Assembly: GCA_016719645.1 (NCBI GenBank)
Contig: JADJYS010000001.1
Span: 496,001 to 560,000, forward strand
From: a bacterium
GTDB taxonomy: Bacteria; Krumholzibacteriota; Krumholzibacteriia; LZORAL124-64-63
DNA length: 64,000 nucleotides
Direction: 5' to 3'
The notes beneath the pieces were generated by a model. That model ran no database searches. It was not told the origin of the DNA and saw only the letters and a program-made list of their open reading frames with translations. Positions 23,483-31,549 of the stretch are shown here, one piece after another (position 1 is the stretch's first letter; each line of letters starts with the position of its first letter). A program made the position numbers and the translations under genes.

Positions 23483-24679
23483 ATGAACCCGCGCCGCGGC
23501 CAACGCCATCCCGATCCGGCCGCGCCGATCAGGGTCGTCCTGGCGGGCGGCGGCACCGGCGGGCACATCTACCCCGCCCTGGCCGTCGCCGAAGCGCTGC
23601 GCAGCCTGGAACCGCAGGCCCGACTGCTCTACCTGGGCACCCGTCAGGGCCTGGAGTCGAAGCTGGTGCCCGCCGCCGGCCTGGAACTGCTCCACGTCGC
23701 GGCGTCCGGCTACCGGGGGCTCGGCCCCGTCGCCCGGGTCCGCTTCGCCGCCAATCTGGTCCTGGGCGTCCTGCAGAGCCTGGCGGCGCTGCGCCGCTTC
23801 CGGCCGGACGTGGTGCTGGGCAGCGGCGGCTTCGTCAGCCTGCCGGTCGGCCTGGCGGCCCGCGCGCTGCGCTGCCCGCTGGCCCTGCAGGAGCAGAACG
23901 CGATCCCCGGCAGCACCAACCGACTGCTGGGTCGCTGGGCGCGGCGCGTCTACCTCGGTTTCGCCGAGGCGGCGCCCTACTTTCCGGCCGGCCGCGGCCG
24001 CGACACCGGCAATCCGGTCCGCGCCGCCTTCGCCGGGGCCCTGCAGGAGGGCCCCCGCGCCGCGGACGGGGAGGGCCGCCCCGCCGGAACCGACGGCGTC
24101 TGCCACGTGCTGGTGTTCGGCGGCAGCCGCGGCGCGCGCACCCTCAACCGCGCCGTGGTCGACGCGGCACGGGGCGTCTGGGCGTCGCGCACCGACGTGT
24201 CGCTGTGGGCGCAGACCGGGCCCGAGGAGCACGAGGCCGTGACGCGCGGCTGCGCCGGCCGGCTCGGCGCGACGCGCATCGCGCCCTACATCGACGACAT
24301 GCCCGCGGCCCTGCGCTGGGCCGACGTGGTGGTCTGCCGCGCGGGCGCGATGACGCTGGCCGAGCTGGCGGCCGCGGGCTGCGCCGCGGTGCTGGTACCC
24401 TACCCGCACGCCACCGACCAGCACCAGCTGCGCAACGCCAAGTCGCGCGAGGACGCGGGCGCCGCCCTGCTGCTGCTGGACGAGCTGTGCACGGGCGAGT
24501 CCCTGGCCGCGTGCGTGGACGGGCTGCGGCGCGACCCCGCGCGGCTGCGGGCCATGGCGTCGGCCGCGCGGCGCGCCGCCCGGCCCGACGCGGCGATGGA
24601 GATCGCCGCCGACCTGATGCGGCTGGCCGGCCGCCTGCCCGCCGACGCGGGCGGCCCCGGCGCCGCGGCCGCCAGGTAA
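23483..24679 (+). CDS. murG: Lipid II synthase MurG
   Basis: 398 aa, ATG 23483 with GGAGGAGATTC upstream. GT-B glycosyltransferase with the N-terminal lipid-I loop VLAGGGTGGHIYPALAVAEAL near 17, GSGGFVSLPVG near 113, QEQNAIPGSTNRLL near 136, FGGSRGARTLN near 212 and CRAGAMTLAELAAAG near 286. It adds GlcNAc to lipid I on the cytoplasmic face to give lipid II. Somewhat longer than E. coli MurG (355 aa) owing to an insertion near 190-205 and a long tail. Twelve bases lead to murC. Confidence 0.96.
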   Translation: MNPRRGQRHPDPAAPIRVVLAGGGTGGHIYPALAVAEALRSLEPQARLLYLGTRQGLESKLVPAAGLELLHVAASGYRGLGPVARVRFAANLVLGVLQSLAALRRFRPDVVLGSGGFVSLPVGLAARALRCPLALQEQNAIPGSTNRLLGRWARRVYLGFAEAAPYFPAGRGRDTGNPVRAAFAGALQEGPRAADGEGRPAGTDGVCHVLVFGGSRGARTLNRAVVDAARGVWASRTDVSLWAQTGPEEHEAVTRGCAGRLGATRIAPYIDDMPAALRWADVVVCRAGAMTLAELAAAGCAAVLVPYPHATDQHQLRNAKSREDAGAALLLLDELCTGESLAACVDGLRRDPARLRAMASAARRAARPDAAMEIAADLMRLAGRLPADAGGPGAAAAR

Positions 24680-24691
24680 CAAGGAGCTGCC

Positions 24692-26065
24692 GTGTTCCGC
24701 AACACCCGCCACGTCCACCTCGTCGCCATCGGCGGCATCGGCATGAGCGGCATCGCCGAGATCCTGCTGAACCTCGGCTTCCGCGTCAGCGGCAGCGACC
24801 TGCGCGCGTCCGAGGCGACCGAGCGGCTCGCGCGGCTCGGGGCGTCGATCGCGATCGGGCACCGCGACGAGCAGGTGCGGGGCGCCGACGTCGTGGTCTA
24901 CTCGTCGGCCGTCACGCGCGTCAACTCCGAGGTCACCGAAGCGCGGCGTCTCGGGATCCCGGTCATCCGGCGCGCGGAGATGCTCGCCGAACTGATGCGC
25001 CTGAAGTACGGCATCGCCGTGGCCGGCTCGCACGGCAAGACGACCACCACCTCGCTGGTGGCCGAAGTGCTGGCCGCGGGCGGGCTGGACCCGACCGTCC
25101 TGGTGGGCGGCCGCGCGCTGGCGACCGGGGCGAACGCCGTGCTCGGGGGCGGCGACTACCTGGTGGCCGAAGCCGACGAGAGCGACGGCACCTTCCTGCA
25201 CCTGGTGCCGACGGTGGCGGTGGTCACCAACATCGACCACGAGCACGTCGACTTCTATCCGGAGATGGACGACCTGCGCGCCGCCTTCCGCGCCTTCCTG
25301 GCGCGCGTGCCGTTCTACGGGGCGTGCGTGCTCTGCCAGGACGATCCCGAGGTGCGCGCGCTGATCCCGCACCTCGAGCGCAAGGTCATCACCTACGGCC
25401 TCGGCGAGGACGCCGACGTGCGCGGGCTGCCCGACCCGCAGCGCCCCGGCGCCGCGACCGTGCTGGCGGGCGGGCGCGAGCTCGGGCGCCTCGAACTGCG
25501 CCTGCGCGGGCGGCACAACCTGGCCAACGCGCTGGCGGCGGTGGCCGTCGGCATGGAACTGGGCGTCCCCTTCGCGCTGGCGGCCCGGGCCCTGGGCGGT
25601 TTCGCGGGCGTCGGCCGCCGCTACCAGGAGCACGGGGAGCCGGGCGGCGTGCGCGTGGTCGACGACTACGGGCACCACCCCACCGAGATCGCGGCCACCC
25701 TCGCCGTCGCGCGCGACGAGGGGCGCCGGCTGGTCGTGCTGTTCCAGCCCCACCGCTTCTCGCGCACCCTGCGCTTCGCCGACGAGTTCGCCGACGCCCT
25801 GGCGGCGGCCGACGCCGTGGGCCTGCTGCCGGTGTACGCCGCGAGCGAGGAGCCGTTGCCCGGCGTCGGCAGCGGGCTGATCGCGGCCGCGCTCGCGCGC
25901 AAGGGACGCGAAGCGACCGCTCTGCTGGAGGGCCCCGACGACGTCGCGCGCTGGCTCGACGCGACGGTGGCCGCGGGCGACCTGCTGGTCACCCTGGGCG
26001 CCGGCGACATCGGCCGCCTGGTCGGGCCCGTGTGCGAGCACCTGGCGCGCAGGGGCGCGGCATGA
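24692..26065 (+). CDS. murC: UDP-N-acetylmuramate:L-alanine ligase MurC
   Basis: 457 aa, GTG 24692 with AAGGAGCTGCC upstream. Motifs: HLVAIGGIGMSGIAEILLNLG near 10, GSDLRASEATERL near 35, the ATP loop AGSHGKTTTTSLVAE near 110, EADESDGTFLHL near 162, TNIDHEHVDFYP near 180, RRYQEHGEPGGVRVVDDYGHHPTEI near 310 and FQPHRFSRT near 350. It adds the first stem residue, L-Ala. In many clusters murB and ddl follow; here murC overlaps ftsQ directly by 4 bp. Confidence 0.97.
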   Translation: MFRNTRHVHLVAIGGIGMSGIAEILLNLGFRVSGSDLRASEATERLARLGASIAIGHRDEQVRGADVVVYSSAVTRVNSEVTEARRLGIPVIRRAEMLAELMRLKYGIAVAGSHGKTTTTSLVAEVLAAGGLDPTVLVGGRALATGANAVLGGGDYLVAEADESDGTFLHLVPTVAVVTNIDHEHVDFYPEMDDLRAAFRAFLARVPFYGACVLCQDDPEVRALIPHLERKVITYGLGEDADVRGLPDPQRPGAATVLAGGRELGRLELRLRGRHNLANALAAVAVGMELGVPFALAARALGGFAGVGRRYQEHGEPGGVRVVDDYGHHPTEIAATLAVARDEGRRLVVLFQPHRFSRTLRFADEFADALAAADAVGLLPVYAASEEPLPGVGSGLIAAALARKGREATALLEGPDDVARWLDATVAAGDLLVTLGAGDIGRLVGPVCEHLARRGAA

Positions 26066-26883
26066 GCGCGCCCGGCCGGCCGCCGCGGGCCGCCTCGGGC
26101 ATGGCCCGCCGCCGCGCGCGCCGCCGCGACACGCGGCGGCTGCTGCTGCGCGGCGCGGCCGCGCTGGGGGTCGCCGCCGTCGTGGTCGGGGGCGCGCTCT
26201 GGCTGCTGACGTCATCGCGGTTCGCCGTGGCGCGCGTGGAGACGGACCGCTACCGGTTCAGCGACCGGGCCGAGCTGGAGTGGCGCCTGCGCTGGGCGCT
26301 GGGCCGGAACATCTGGCGCTTCGACACGGCCGCCTTCACGGACTCGCTGCGCCTGCTGCCGTGGGTCCGCGACGCCGAGGTCACGCGCCTGCTGCCCTCG
26401 ACCCTGCACGTCCGCCTGCAGGAGTGGCGCCCGCAGGTCGTGGTGGCCGGCGGGGGGGACCGCGACGTGCTGATCGAGAACGGCCGGCGCCTGCGCCTGC
26501 CGGACCTGCTGCCGCCGCTGGATCTGCCGCTGCTGGTGGACCGGGTCGGCGACGGCCGCCGGAACCTGCCGCCGCGCGACGCCGAGATGCTGCGCGAGCT
26601 GGTGGAGGCCGTGCGCGGCACGGGGCTGGAGACGGCCCACCCGGTCGACTTCGTCCTGCGCGACGAGCGCGGGCTGTCGCTCGTGCTGGCCGGCGAAGGC
26701 GGGCGCCTGGTCCTCGGCCGCGAGGGGTTCACCGCGCGCCTGACGCGCTACCTGGGCGTCCGGGACAGCATCCCGGACAGCTGCATCGTCGACCTGCGCT
26801 TCCAGGGGCAGGTCACCGTCGAGAAACCGGCTCCGCCCGACACCACGGAGCCGCCGCGAGAGAAGGACGACCATGGAGCATGA
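26062..26883 (+). CDS. ftsQ: Cell division protein FtsQ/DivIB
   Basis: 273 aa, ATG 26062 overlapping the murC stop. A strongly basic cytoplasmic N-terminus (MARRRARRRDTRR) precedes one membrane helix (AALGVAAVVVGGALWLL). A POTRA domain follows (FAVARVETDRYRFSDRAELEWRL to WVRDAEVTRLLPSTLHVRLQE), then the FtsQ beta domain ending with YLGVRDSIPDSCIVDLRFQGQVTV. FtsQ links the early and late divisome by binding FtsL/FtsB. It overlaps ftsA by 11 bp. Confidence 0.93.
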   Translation: MSAPGRPPRAASGMARRRARRRDTRRLLLRGAAALGVAAVVVGGALWLLTSSRFAVARVETDRYRFSDRAELEWRLRWALGRNIWRFDTAAFTDSLRLLPWVRDAEVTRLLPSTLHVRLQEWRPQVVVAGGGDRDVLIENGRRLRLPDLLPPLDLPLLVDRVGDGRRNLPPRDAEMLRELVEAVRGTGLETAHPVDFVLRDERGLSLVLAGEGGRLVLGREGFTARLTRYLGVRDSIPDSCIVDLRFQGQVTVEKPAPPDTTEPPREKDDHGA

Positions 26884-28093
26884 TGAGCTGATCGTCGCCT
26901 GCGACCTCGGCAGCACCGAATTCCGCGTCCTGGTCGCCGCCCCGTCGCCGGACGGCGGGCTCGCCGTGCTCGGCGCCGGCAGCGCCGAGGCGGCCGGGTT
27001 CCGCGACGGGGACTTCGTGGACGTCGGGTCCGGCAGCCGGGCCATCGCCAAGGCGGTGCGCGCCGCCGAGGCGTCGGCGAACGTGGACATCGCGGGCTTC
27101 TGCTACGGCATCTCCGGCTCGCACCTGCGCTCGCTGTGGGCGCGCGGGCAGCACAAGATCGGGCCGAACCGCCGCGCCGTGGACGCGCGCGACGTCGACG
27201 CGGTCCTGGAGAAGGCCACCAGCATCGCCATCCCCTTCGACCACGCGATCCTCGCCTCGAACCCCGTGTCGTACACCGTGGACGGGATCCCGGGCGTCGT
27301 CGACCCGCTCGACCGGCCGGGTTCGCTGCTCGAGGTCGACGCCTACCTCGTGACGGGTTCCAGCAGCGTCCAGCACAACCTCGAGCACACGATCGAGAAG
27401 TCCGGCTACCACGCGGCGAGCTGGCACATCGACGCCCTGGCCACGGCCGCGGCGCTGCTCACGCCGCAGGAGCGCCAGGAGGGCGTGCTGCTCATCGACA
27501 TCGGCGGCCAGCAGACGCAGTGGGTGATCCACCGCAGCGGGCGCATCGCGGGCAGCGGCGTCGTCCCCTGGGGCGGCGTGCACATGACCAACGACCTGGC
27601 CCACGGCCTGCGCGTCAGCGCCGCCGAGGCCGAGGCCATCAAGCGGCAGCGCGGCCTGGCGCTGCGCAGCCTCGCCGACGACGTGGACCCCGAGATCCTG
27701 TTCGAGGAGACCGAGCCCGACGAGTCCCCGGGCCTGATCGCCGCGATCCTCGAACCGCGCCTCGAGGAGATCGTGTCGCTCGTGAAGCGCGACATGGGTC
27801 CGGATTTCCAGCAGGCCCAGCTGCACCGCGGCGTCGTGGTGACCGGCGGCGGCTCGCGCTGCGCGGGCACCGAGCAGCTGATCGAGGAAGTGCTGTCGCT
27901 GCCGGCGCAGCGCCGCCTGTCGCCGCTGGGCCTGTCCGGCGGCAAGCCGCTGCCGGAGGGCCAGTGGGCCACCGCGGTCGGCCTGGCCTACTGGGCGCTG
28001 GGCGGCGGCCAGGACGCCGGCCCGGGCGGCGAGCCCGGGGAACCGCCCCACAAGCCGAAGGGCTGGCTCGGCGGGCTGTTCCGCCGGCGTTGA
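26873..28093 (+). CDS. ftsA: Cell division protein FtsA
   Basis: 406 aa, ATG 26873 with GAGAAGGACGACC upstream. Actin-like fold: phosphate-1 LIVACDLGSTEFRVLVAA near 5, the SHS2 (1C) insertion near 84-160, phosphate-2 GVLLIDIGGQQTQWVIH near 203 and the adenosine motif VVVTGGGSRCAGTEQLIEE near 322. The C-terminus, GWLGGLFRRR, is an amphipathic membrane-targeting helix. FtsA anchors FtsZ filaments to the inner membrane. A 133-bp gap with promoter-like elements separates it from ftsZ. Confidence 0.96.
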   Translation: MEHDELIVACDLGSTEFRVLVAAPSPDGGLAVLGAGSAEAAGFRDGDFVDVGSGSRAIAKAVRAAEASANVDIAGFCYGISGSHLRSLWARGQHKIGPNRRAVDARDVDAVLEKATSIAIPFDHAILASNPVSYTVDGIPGVVDPLDRPGSLLEVDAYLVTGSSSVQHNLEHTIEKSGYHAASWHIDALATAAALLTPQERQEGVLLIDIGGQQTQWVIHRSGRIAGSGVVPWGGVHMTNDLAHGLRVSAAEAEAIKRQRGLALRSLADDVDPEILFEETEPDESPGLIAAILEPRLEEIVSLVKRDMGPDFQQAQLHRGVVVTGGGSRCAGTEQLIEEVLSLPAQRRLSPLGLSGGKPLPEGQWATAVGLAYWALGGGQDAGPGGEPGEPPHKPKGWLGGLFRRR

Positions 28094-28132
28094 GCCCGGA
28101 GGAAAAAACCACGACCCGTGGGGAAAAACCTG

Positions 28133-28162
28133 TTGGACACCCCCAGCATGATGTGTTAAGAA
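28133..28162 (+). promoter_or_regulatory. Candidate ftsZ promoter
   Basis: TTGGAC (28133-28138; 4 of 6) followed by TAAGAA (28157-28162; 3 of 6) at an 18-bp spacing, or TTAAGA at 17 bp, in the locally A/T-rich ftsA-ftsZ gap. It starts 94 bp before the ftsZ ATG. Separate expression of ftsZ is common in other bacteria, but this match is only moderate. Confidence 0.35.
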
Positions 28163-28226
28163 AGAAGCCAGCATACCCGTTGAGATCCACCGACGGCACA
28201 CCCGATCACGGAGGAGAGGGGCTGTC

Positions 28227-29849
28227 ATGTTCGAACTCGTTGAACCCACCGAGAGGCTCGCCAGGATCCGCGTCGCCGGCGTCGGCGGCGCCGGCGGCAA
28301 CGCCATCAACCGCATGATCGATTCCGGCCTGGACGGGGTCGACTTCATCGCGGTCAACACGGACCTGCAGGCCCTGCACTCCTCGCGCGCCGACACGGTG
28401 CTGCAGATCGGCTGCGTGACCACGCGCGGCCTCGGCTCCGGGGGCGACCCCGACGTCGGCCGGCACGCCGTCGTCGAGGACGAGACGCTGGTCCGCGACG
28501 CGCTCGAAGGCAGCGACATGGTGTTCGTCACCGCCGGCATGGGCGGCGGCACCGGCACCGGCGCCGCGCCGGTCGTGGCCCGCATCGCCCGCGAGCTCGG
28601 CGCGCTGACCGTCGGCGTCGTCACCAAGCCGTTCCGCTTCGAGGGCCGCGTCCGCCTGCGCCAGGCGGAAGCCGGCCTCGCGGAGCTGCGCGAGTCGGTG
28701 GACACGCTGATCGTGATCCCCAACGAGCGGCTGCTCGAGGTCGTGCCGCCGGACACGTCGATGACCGAGGCCTTCCGCTTCGCCGACACGGTCCTCTACG
28801 AGGCGACCCGCGGCATCCACGACATCATCATGAAACCGCACATGGTGAACCTCGATTTCGCCGACGTGCGCTCGGTGATGCAGGGCATGGGCGTCGCGCT
28901 GATGGGGACGGGCAAGGCGTCCGGCGAGAACCGCGCCGAGACCGCGGCGCGCGCGGCCATCAGCTCGCCGCTGCTCGAGGACGTCGACATCCGCGGCGCG
29001 AAGGGCGTGCTGGTGAACCTCACCAGCGCCGAGGTCAGCCTGAAGGAGACCAACGCCGTGATGAGCCTCGTGCAGGAGGCCGCCGGCGACCAGGCCCACA
29101 TCATCTTCGGCTACGGCATCGAGCCCGATCTGGGCGACCTGCTGCAGGTCACGGTGATCGCCACCGGTTTCGACCGCGGGGGCGTCTACGAGCCCGTGGC
29201 GAAGCCCGCCGTCGCCGCCGCCGAGATCCCGGCCGAGGCCGCGGTGGAACCCGTCATGACCGCGGAGGCGCCGGCCGCGGCCGAGCCCGACGCCGGTCTG
29301 GCCGACGACGGGCTGCTCGAGGACGGCGAGGCCGACATCGCCGAGGCCGCCGCCGCGACCCCGTTCGCCGCCGCGCGGCTCGACGAGACGCCGGTCCTGT
29401 CGTTCGTCGATTTCGAACCCGACTTCGCCGAGCCCGCCGCCGCAGACGAGCCCGCCGCCGAGGACGAACCCGCCTGCGAGGACGTGCTCGCGTTCGAGCC
29501 CGCGGCCGGGCACGACGACGAGGCGGCGAGCGAGGCCGAGCCCGCGCCGCCGTTCCTGCGCGTGATGGCCGCCGCCGCCGGCACGGCCGCGGTGTCGGCC
29601 GCTGCGCCGGCCGCGCCGGCGTGGCCCGGAACCGGCGCGACGCTGCGCTTCGACGACGAAGAGGCGCCGGCGCCGGCCGCCGCGGTCGCACGCGCCGCGC
29701 GCGTCGATTCCAACGTGGTGCCCCTGCACGAGGTGCGGGAGCTGTCCGAGCGCCTGGCGCCGTCGGGACGGCGCACGGCCGCGCCGGTCGGGGAAGCGTC
29801 GCGGCGCGATCTCTCGGAGCCCGCGTACACCCGCAAATACCTGGACTGA
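28227..29849 (+). CDS. ftsZ: Cell division GTPase FtsZ with long acidic linker
   Basis: 540 aa, ATG 28227 after GGAGGAGAGGGGCTGTC. The GTPase core has GVGGAGGNAINRM near 19, the tubulin signature GGGTGTG at 106-112 and the T7 catalytic loop NLDFAD at 208-213. The core ends near residue 320. It is followed by an unusually long (about 200 residue) Ala/Glu/Asp/Pro-rich linker, then the C-terminal peptide DLSEPAYTRKYLD, which resembles the conserved FtsA/ZipA-binding tail. FtsZ forms the Z-ring. The next gene begins one base after the stop. Confidence 0.97.
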   Translation: MFELVEPTERLARIRVAGVGGAGGNAINRMIDSGLDGVDFIAVNTDLQALHSSRADTVLQIGCVTTRGLGSGGDPDVGRHAVVEDETLVRDALEGSDMVFVTAGMGGGTGTGAAPVVARIARELGALTVGVVTKPFRFEGRVRLRQAEAGLAELRESVDTLIVIPNERLLEVVPPDTSMTEAFRFADTVLYEATRGIHDIIMKPHMVNLDFADVRSVMQGMGVALMGTGKASGENRAETAARAAISSPLLEDVDIRGAKGVLVNLTSAEVSLKETNAVMSLVQEAAGDQAHIIFGYGIEPDLGDLLQVTVIATGFDRGGVYEPVAKPAVAAAEIPAEAAVEPVMTAEAPAAAEPDAGLADDGLLEDGEADIAEAAAATPFAAARLDETPVLSFVDFEPDFAEPAAADEPAAEDEPACEDVLAFEPAAGHDDEAASEAEPAPPFLRVMAAAAGTAAVSAAAPAAPAWPGTGATLRFDDEEAPAPAAAVARAARVDSNVVPLHEVRELSERLAPSGRRTAAPVGEASRRDLSEPAYTRKYLD

Positions 29850-29850
29850 A

Positions 29851-31500
29851 ATGCCGCTGTGGGGCAAATGGTGGGGACGCCGGAGTGATGATGCGCATCA
29901 CTCCGGCGTCGCGCTTTGCGAGCAGGGCCGCTACGCCGAAGCCCTGCCCCTGCTGCGCGCGAACGATGCCCGCCGCGAGGGGAGGCCGGCCCCGCTCACG
30001 GATTTCCACCTGCGCCAGTGCCTGACCCAGCTGGGGCGCCAGCTGGTGGGCGCGGGCGATCCGGCCGGCGCCGTCCCGCTGTTCGCCGAGGCCGCCGAGC
30101 GCTGGCCCACCTACCCCGATCTCCACTTCTGGCACGGGATCGCGCTCGCCTCCACGGCGCGCTGGGAAGAGGCGCTGGCGGCGGCGCGGGCGGCCCTGCA
30201 CTACAACGCCGACTACGTCGAGGGCCGCCTGCTCGAGGCCGGCGCGCTGGTGAGCCTGGACGCGGCCGACCTGGCGGCGGCCAGCCTCAACGCGCTGCTG
30301 GCCAGCGGCCGGCGGATCGAGCACCCGCTGATCCGCCTGCTGGCGGGAGCCGGCCGCTTCACCGCCGCGAACCTGCCGGACAATCTGCTCGCCCTGCTGC
30401 GCGAAGCCGCGGACGAGGCCCGCGACGGCGACCGCGTCCGCGCGGCCGTCGAGACCTGCCGCTCCGGCGACTGGGACGAGGGCATCGCGCGCATGCGCGA
30501 GCTGTGCGAGGCGAACCCCACCTATCCCGACCACCGCGTCCGCCTCGCGGCGGCGCTGTTCCAGACCGGCCGCAACACCGAGGCGCTCGCGGAGGTGGAC
30601 CAGGCCCTCCACCTCAATCCCCGCTACCGCACCGCCGCCCACCTCAAGGCCCTGGTCCTGGCCGACCAGCACCGGTTCCGCGATGCCCGCGAGGTGATCC
30701 TCGCCCAGGACGAGCTGACCGACCCCGTCGTCGGCCACCCCGGGGAAGCCCTGTTCTGCGCCTACCTGAACGCCTCGCTGTCGCTGCTGACGGGGCGGCG
30801 CGCCGAGGCCCGCGCCGCGCTGCAGGCCTGGCACGATCTCGCGGCGTCGTTCCCCATGGCGGAACTGCTGCTGGCGGCCGCCGACGAGCTCGACGGCCGC
30901 CAGGACGAGGCCCGGCGCCGCCTGGAGGAACTCTGCGACAAGTGGTTCCTCGACGCCGATTACCACCACTTCCTGGGTTGCCACCTGCTGGCGGCGCGGC
31001 GCTGGGACCGCCTCGGCAAGCTGCTGGACCAGTGGCCGGGCGCCGACCGGGTCCCGCCGGACACGCGGCCCGCCTACCTGGCCCTGCAGATGAAGCTGGC
31101 CCAGGGGGGGACGCTCACGACGTCGGACTTCCCGGCCGCCGTCGCCGACGAACCCGCCTGGCGGCTGCTGCGCGCCCGCGCCCTGGCCGCGTCGGGCGAC
31201 TGGCTCGGGGCCCTGCCGCTGCTGCGGGTGCTCGCCGACGAGGGCGAACCGGTCGAGCCGCTCGCCGCGCTGCTGGTGAAGGCCTACCTTGTCCTGGACG
31301 ACACGGGGGAGGGCTTCACGCCCGACGCGGTCTCCGACGCCCTGCTCCAGGAACGGCTCGGCCTGCTGCACCGCCAGGAGCGCAGCGCGCAGGCGATGAG
31401 TCTGCTGCGACGCCGCCGGGAACTCGCGCCCGAGGACCTGCGTTGGACGTGGCTCGATCCGTCCTTCTGGCTCGATCCCATCCGCCGCTGGATCGGCTGA
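29851..31500 (+). CDS. Tetratricopeptide-repeat protein
   Basis: 549 aa. The ATG lies one base after the ftsZ stop, with no obvious ribosome-binding site, so translation probably depends on ftsZ coupling. No signal peptide. Helical repeats run through the protein with TPR-like spacing, e.g. GVALCEQGRYAEALPLLR, AGDPAGAVPLFAEAAERWPTYPDLHFWHG, TGRNTEALAEVDQALHLNPRYRTA. The C-terminus is rich in Trp/Leu. Likely a cytoplasmic scaffold; no catalytic domain seen. The first 60 bp contain a perfect 15-bp inverted repeat, which encodes DDAHHSG. Function unknown. Confidence 0.7.
   Translation: MPLWGKWWGRRSDDAHHSGVALCEQGRYAEALPLLRANDARREGRPAPLTDFHLRQCLTQLGRQLVGAGDPAGAVPLFAEAAERWPTYPDLHFWHGIALASTARWEEALAAARAALHYNADYVEGRLLEAGALVSLDAADLAAASLNALLASGRRIEHPLIRLLAGAGRFTAANLPDNLLALLREAADEARDGDRVRAAVETCRSGDWDEGIARMRELCEANPTYPDHRVRLAAALFQTGRNTEALAEVDQALHLNPRYRTAAHLKALVLADQHRFRDAREVILAQDELTDPVVGHPGEALFCAYLNASLSLLTGRRAEARAALQAWHDLAASFPMAELLLAAADELDGRQDEARRRLEELCDKWFLDADYHHFLGCHLLAARRWDRLGKLLDQWPGADRVPPDTRPAYLALQMKLAQGGTLTTSDFPAAVADEPAWRLLRARALAASGDWLGALPLLRVLADEGEPVEPLAALLVKAYLVLDDTGEGFTPDAVSDALLQERLGLLHRQERSAQAMSLLRRRRELAPEDLRWTWLDPSFWLDPIRRWIG
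29876..29910. repeat. Perfect 15-bp inverted repeat (hairpin) right after ftsZ
   Basis: Arms 29876-29890 and 29896-29910 are exact reverse complements around the loop ATGCG. The stem begins 27 bp after the ftsZ stop, inside the 5' end of the TPR gene. It resembles an intrinsic terminator or attenuator, although only TTT follows (at 29915-29917). It would form very stably in RNA. Confidence 0.8.
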
Positions 31501-31549
31501 ACCGCGCCGCGTCGGACGGTTCCGCCGCCACCGCAGATCGGAGTCGCGC

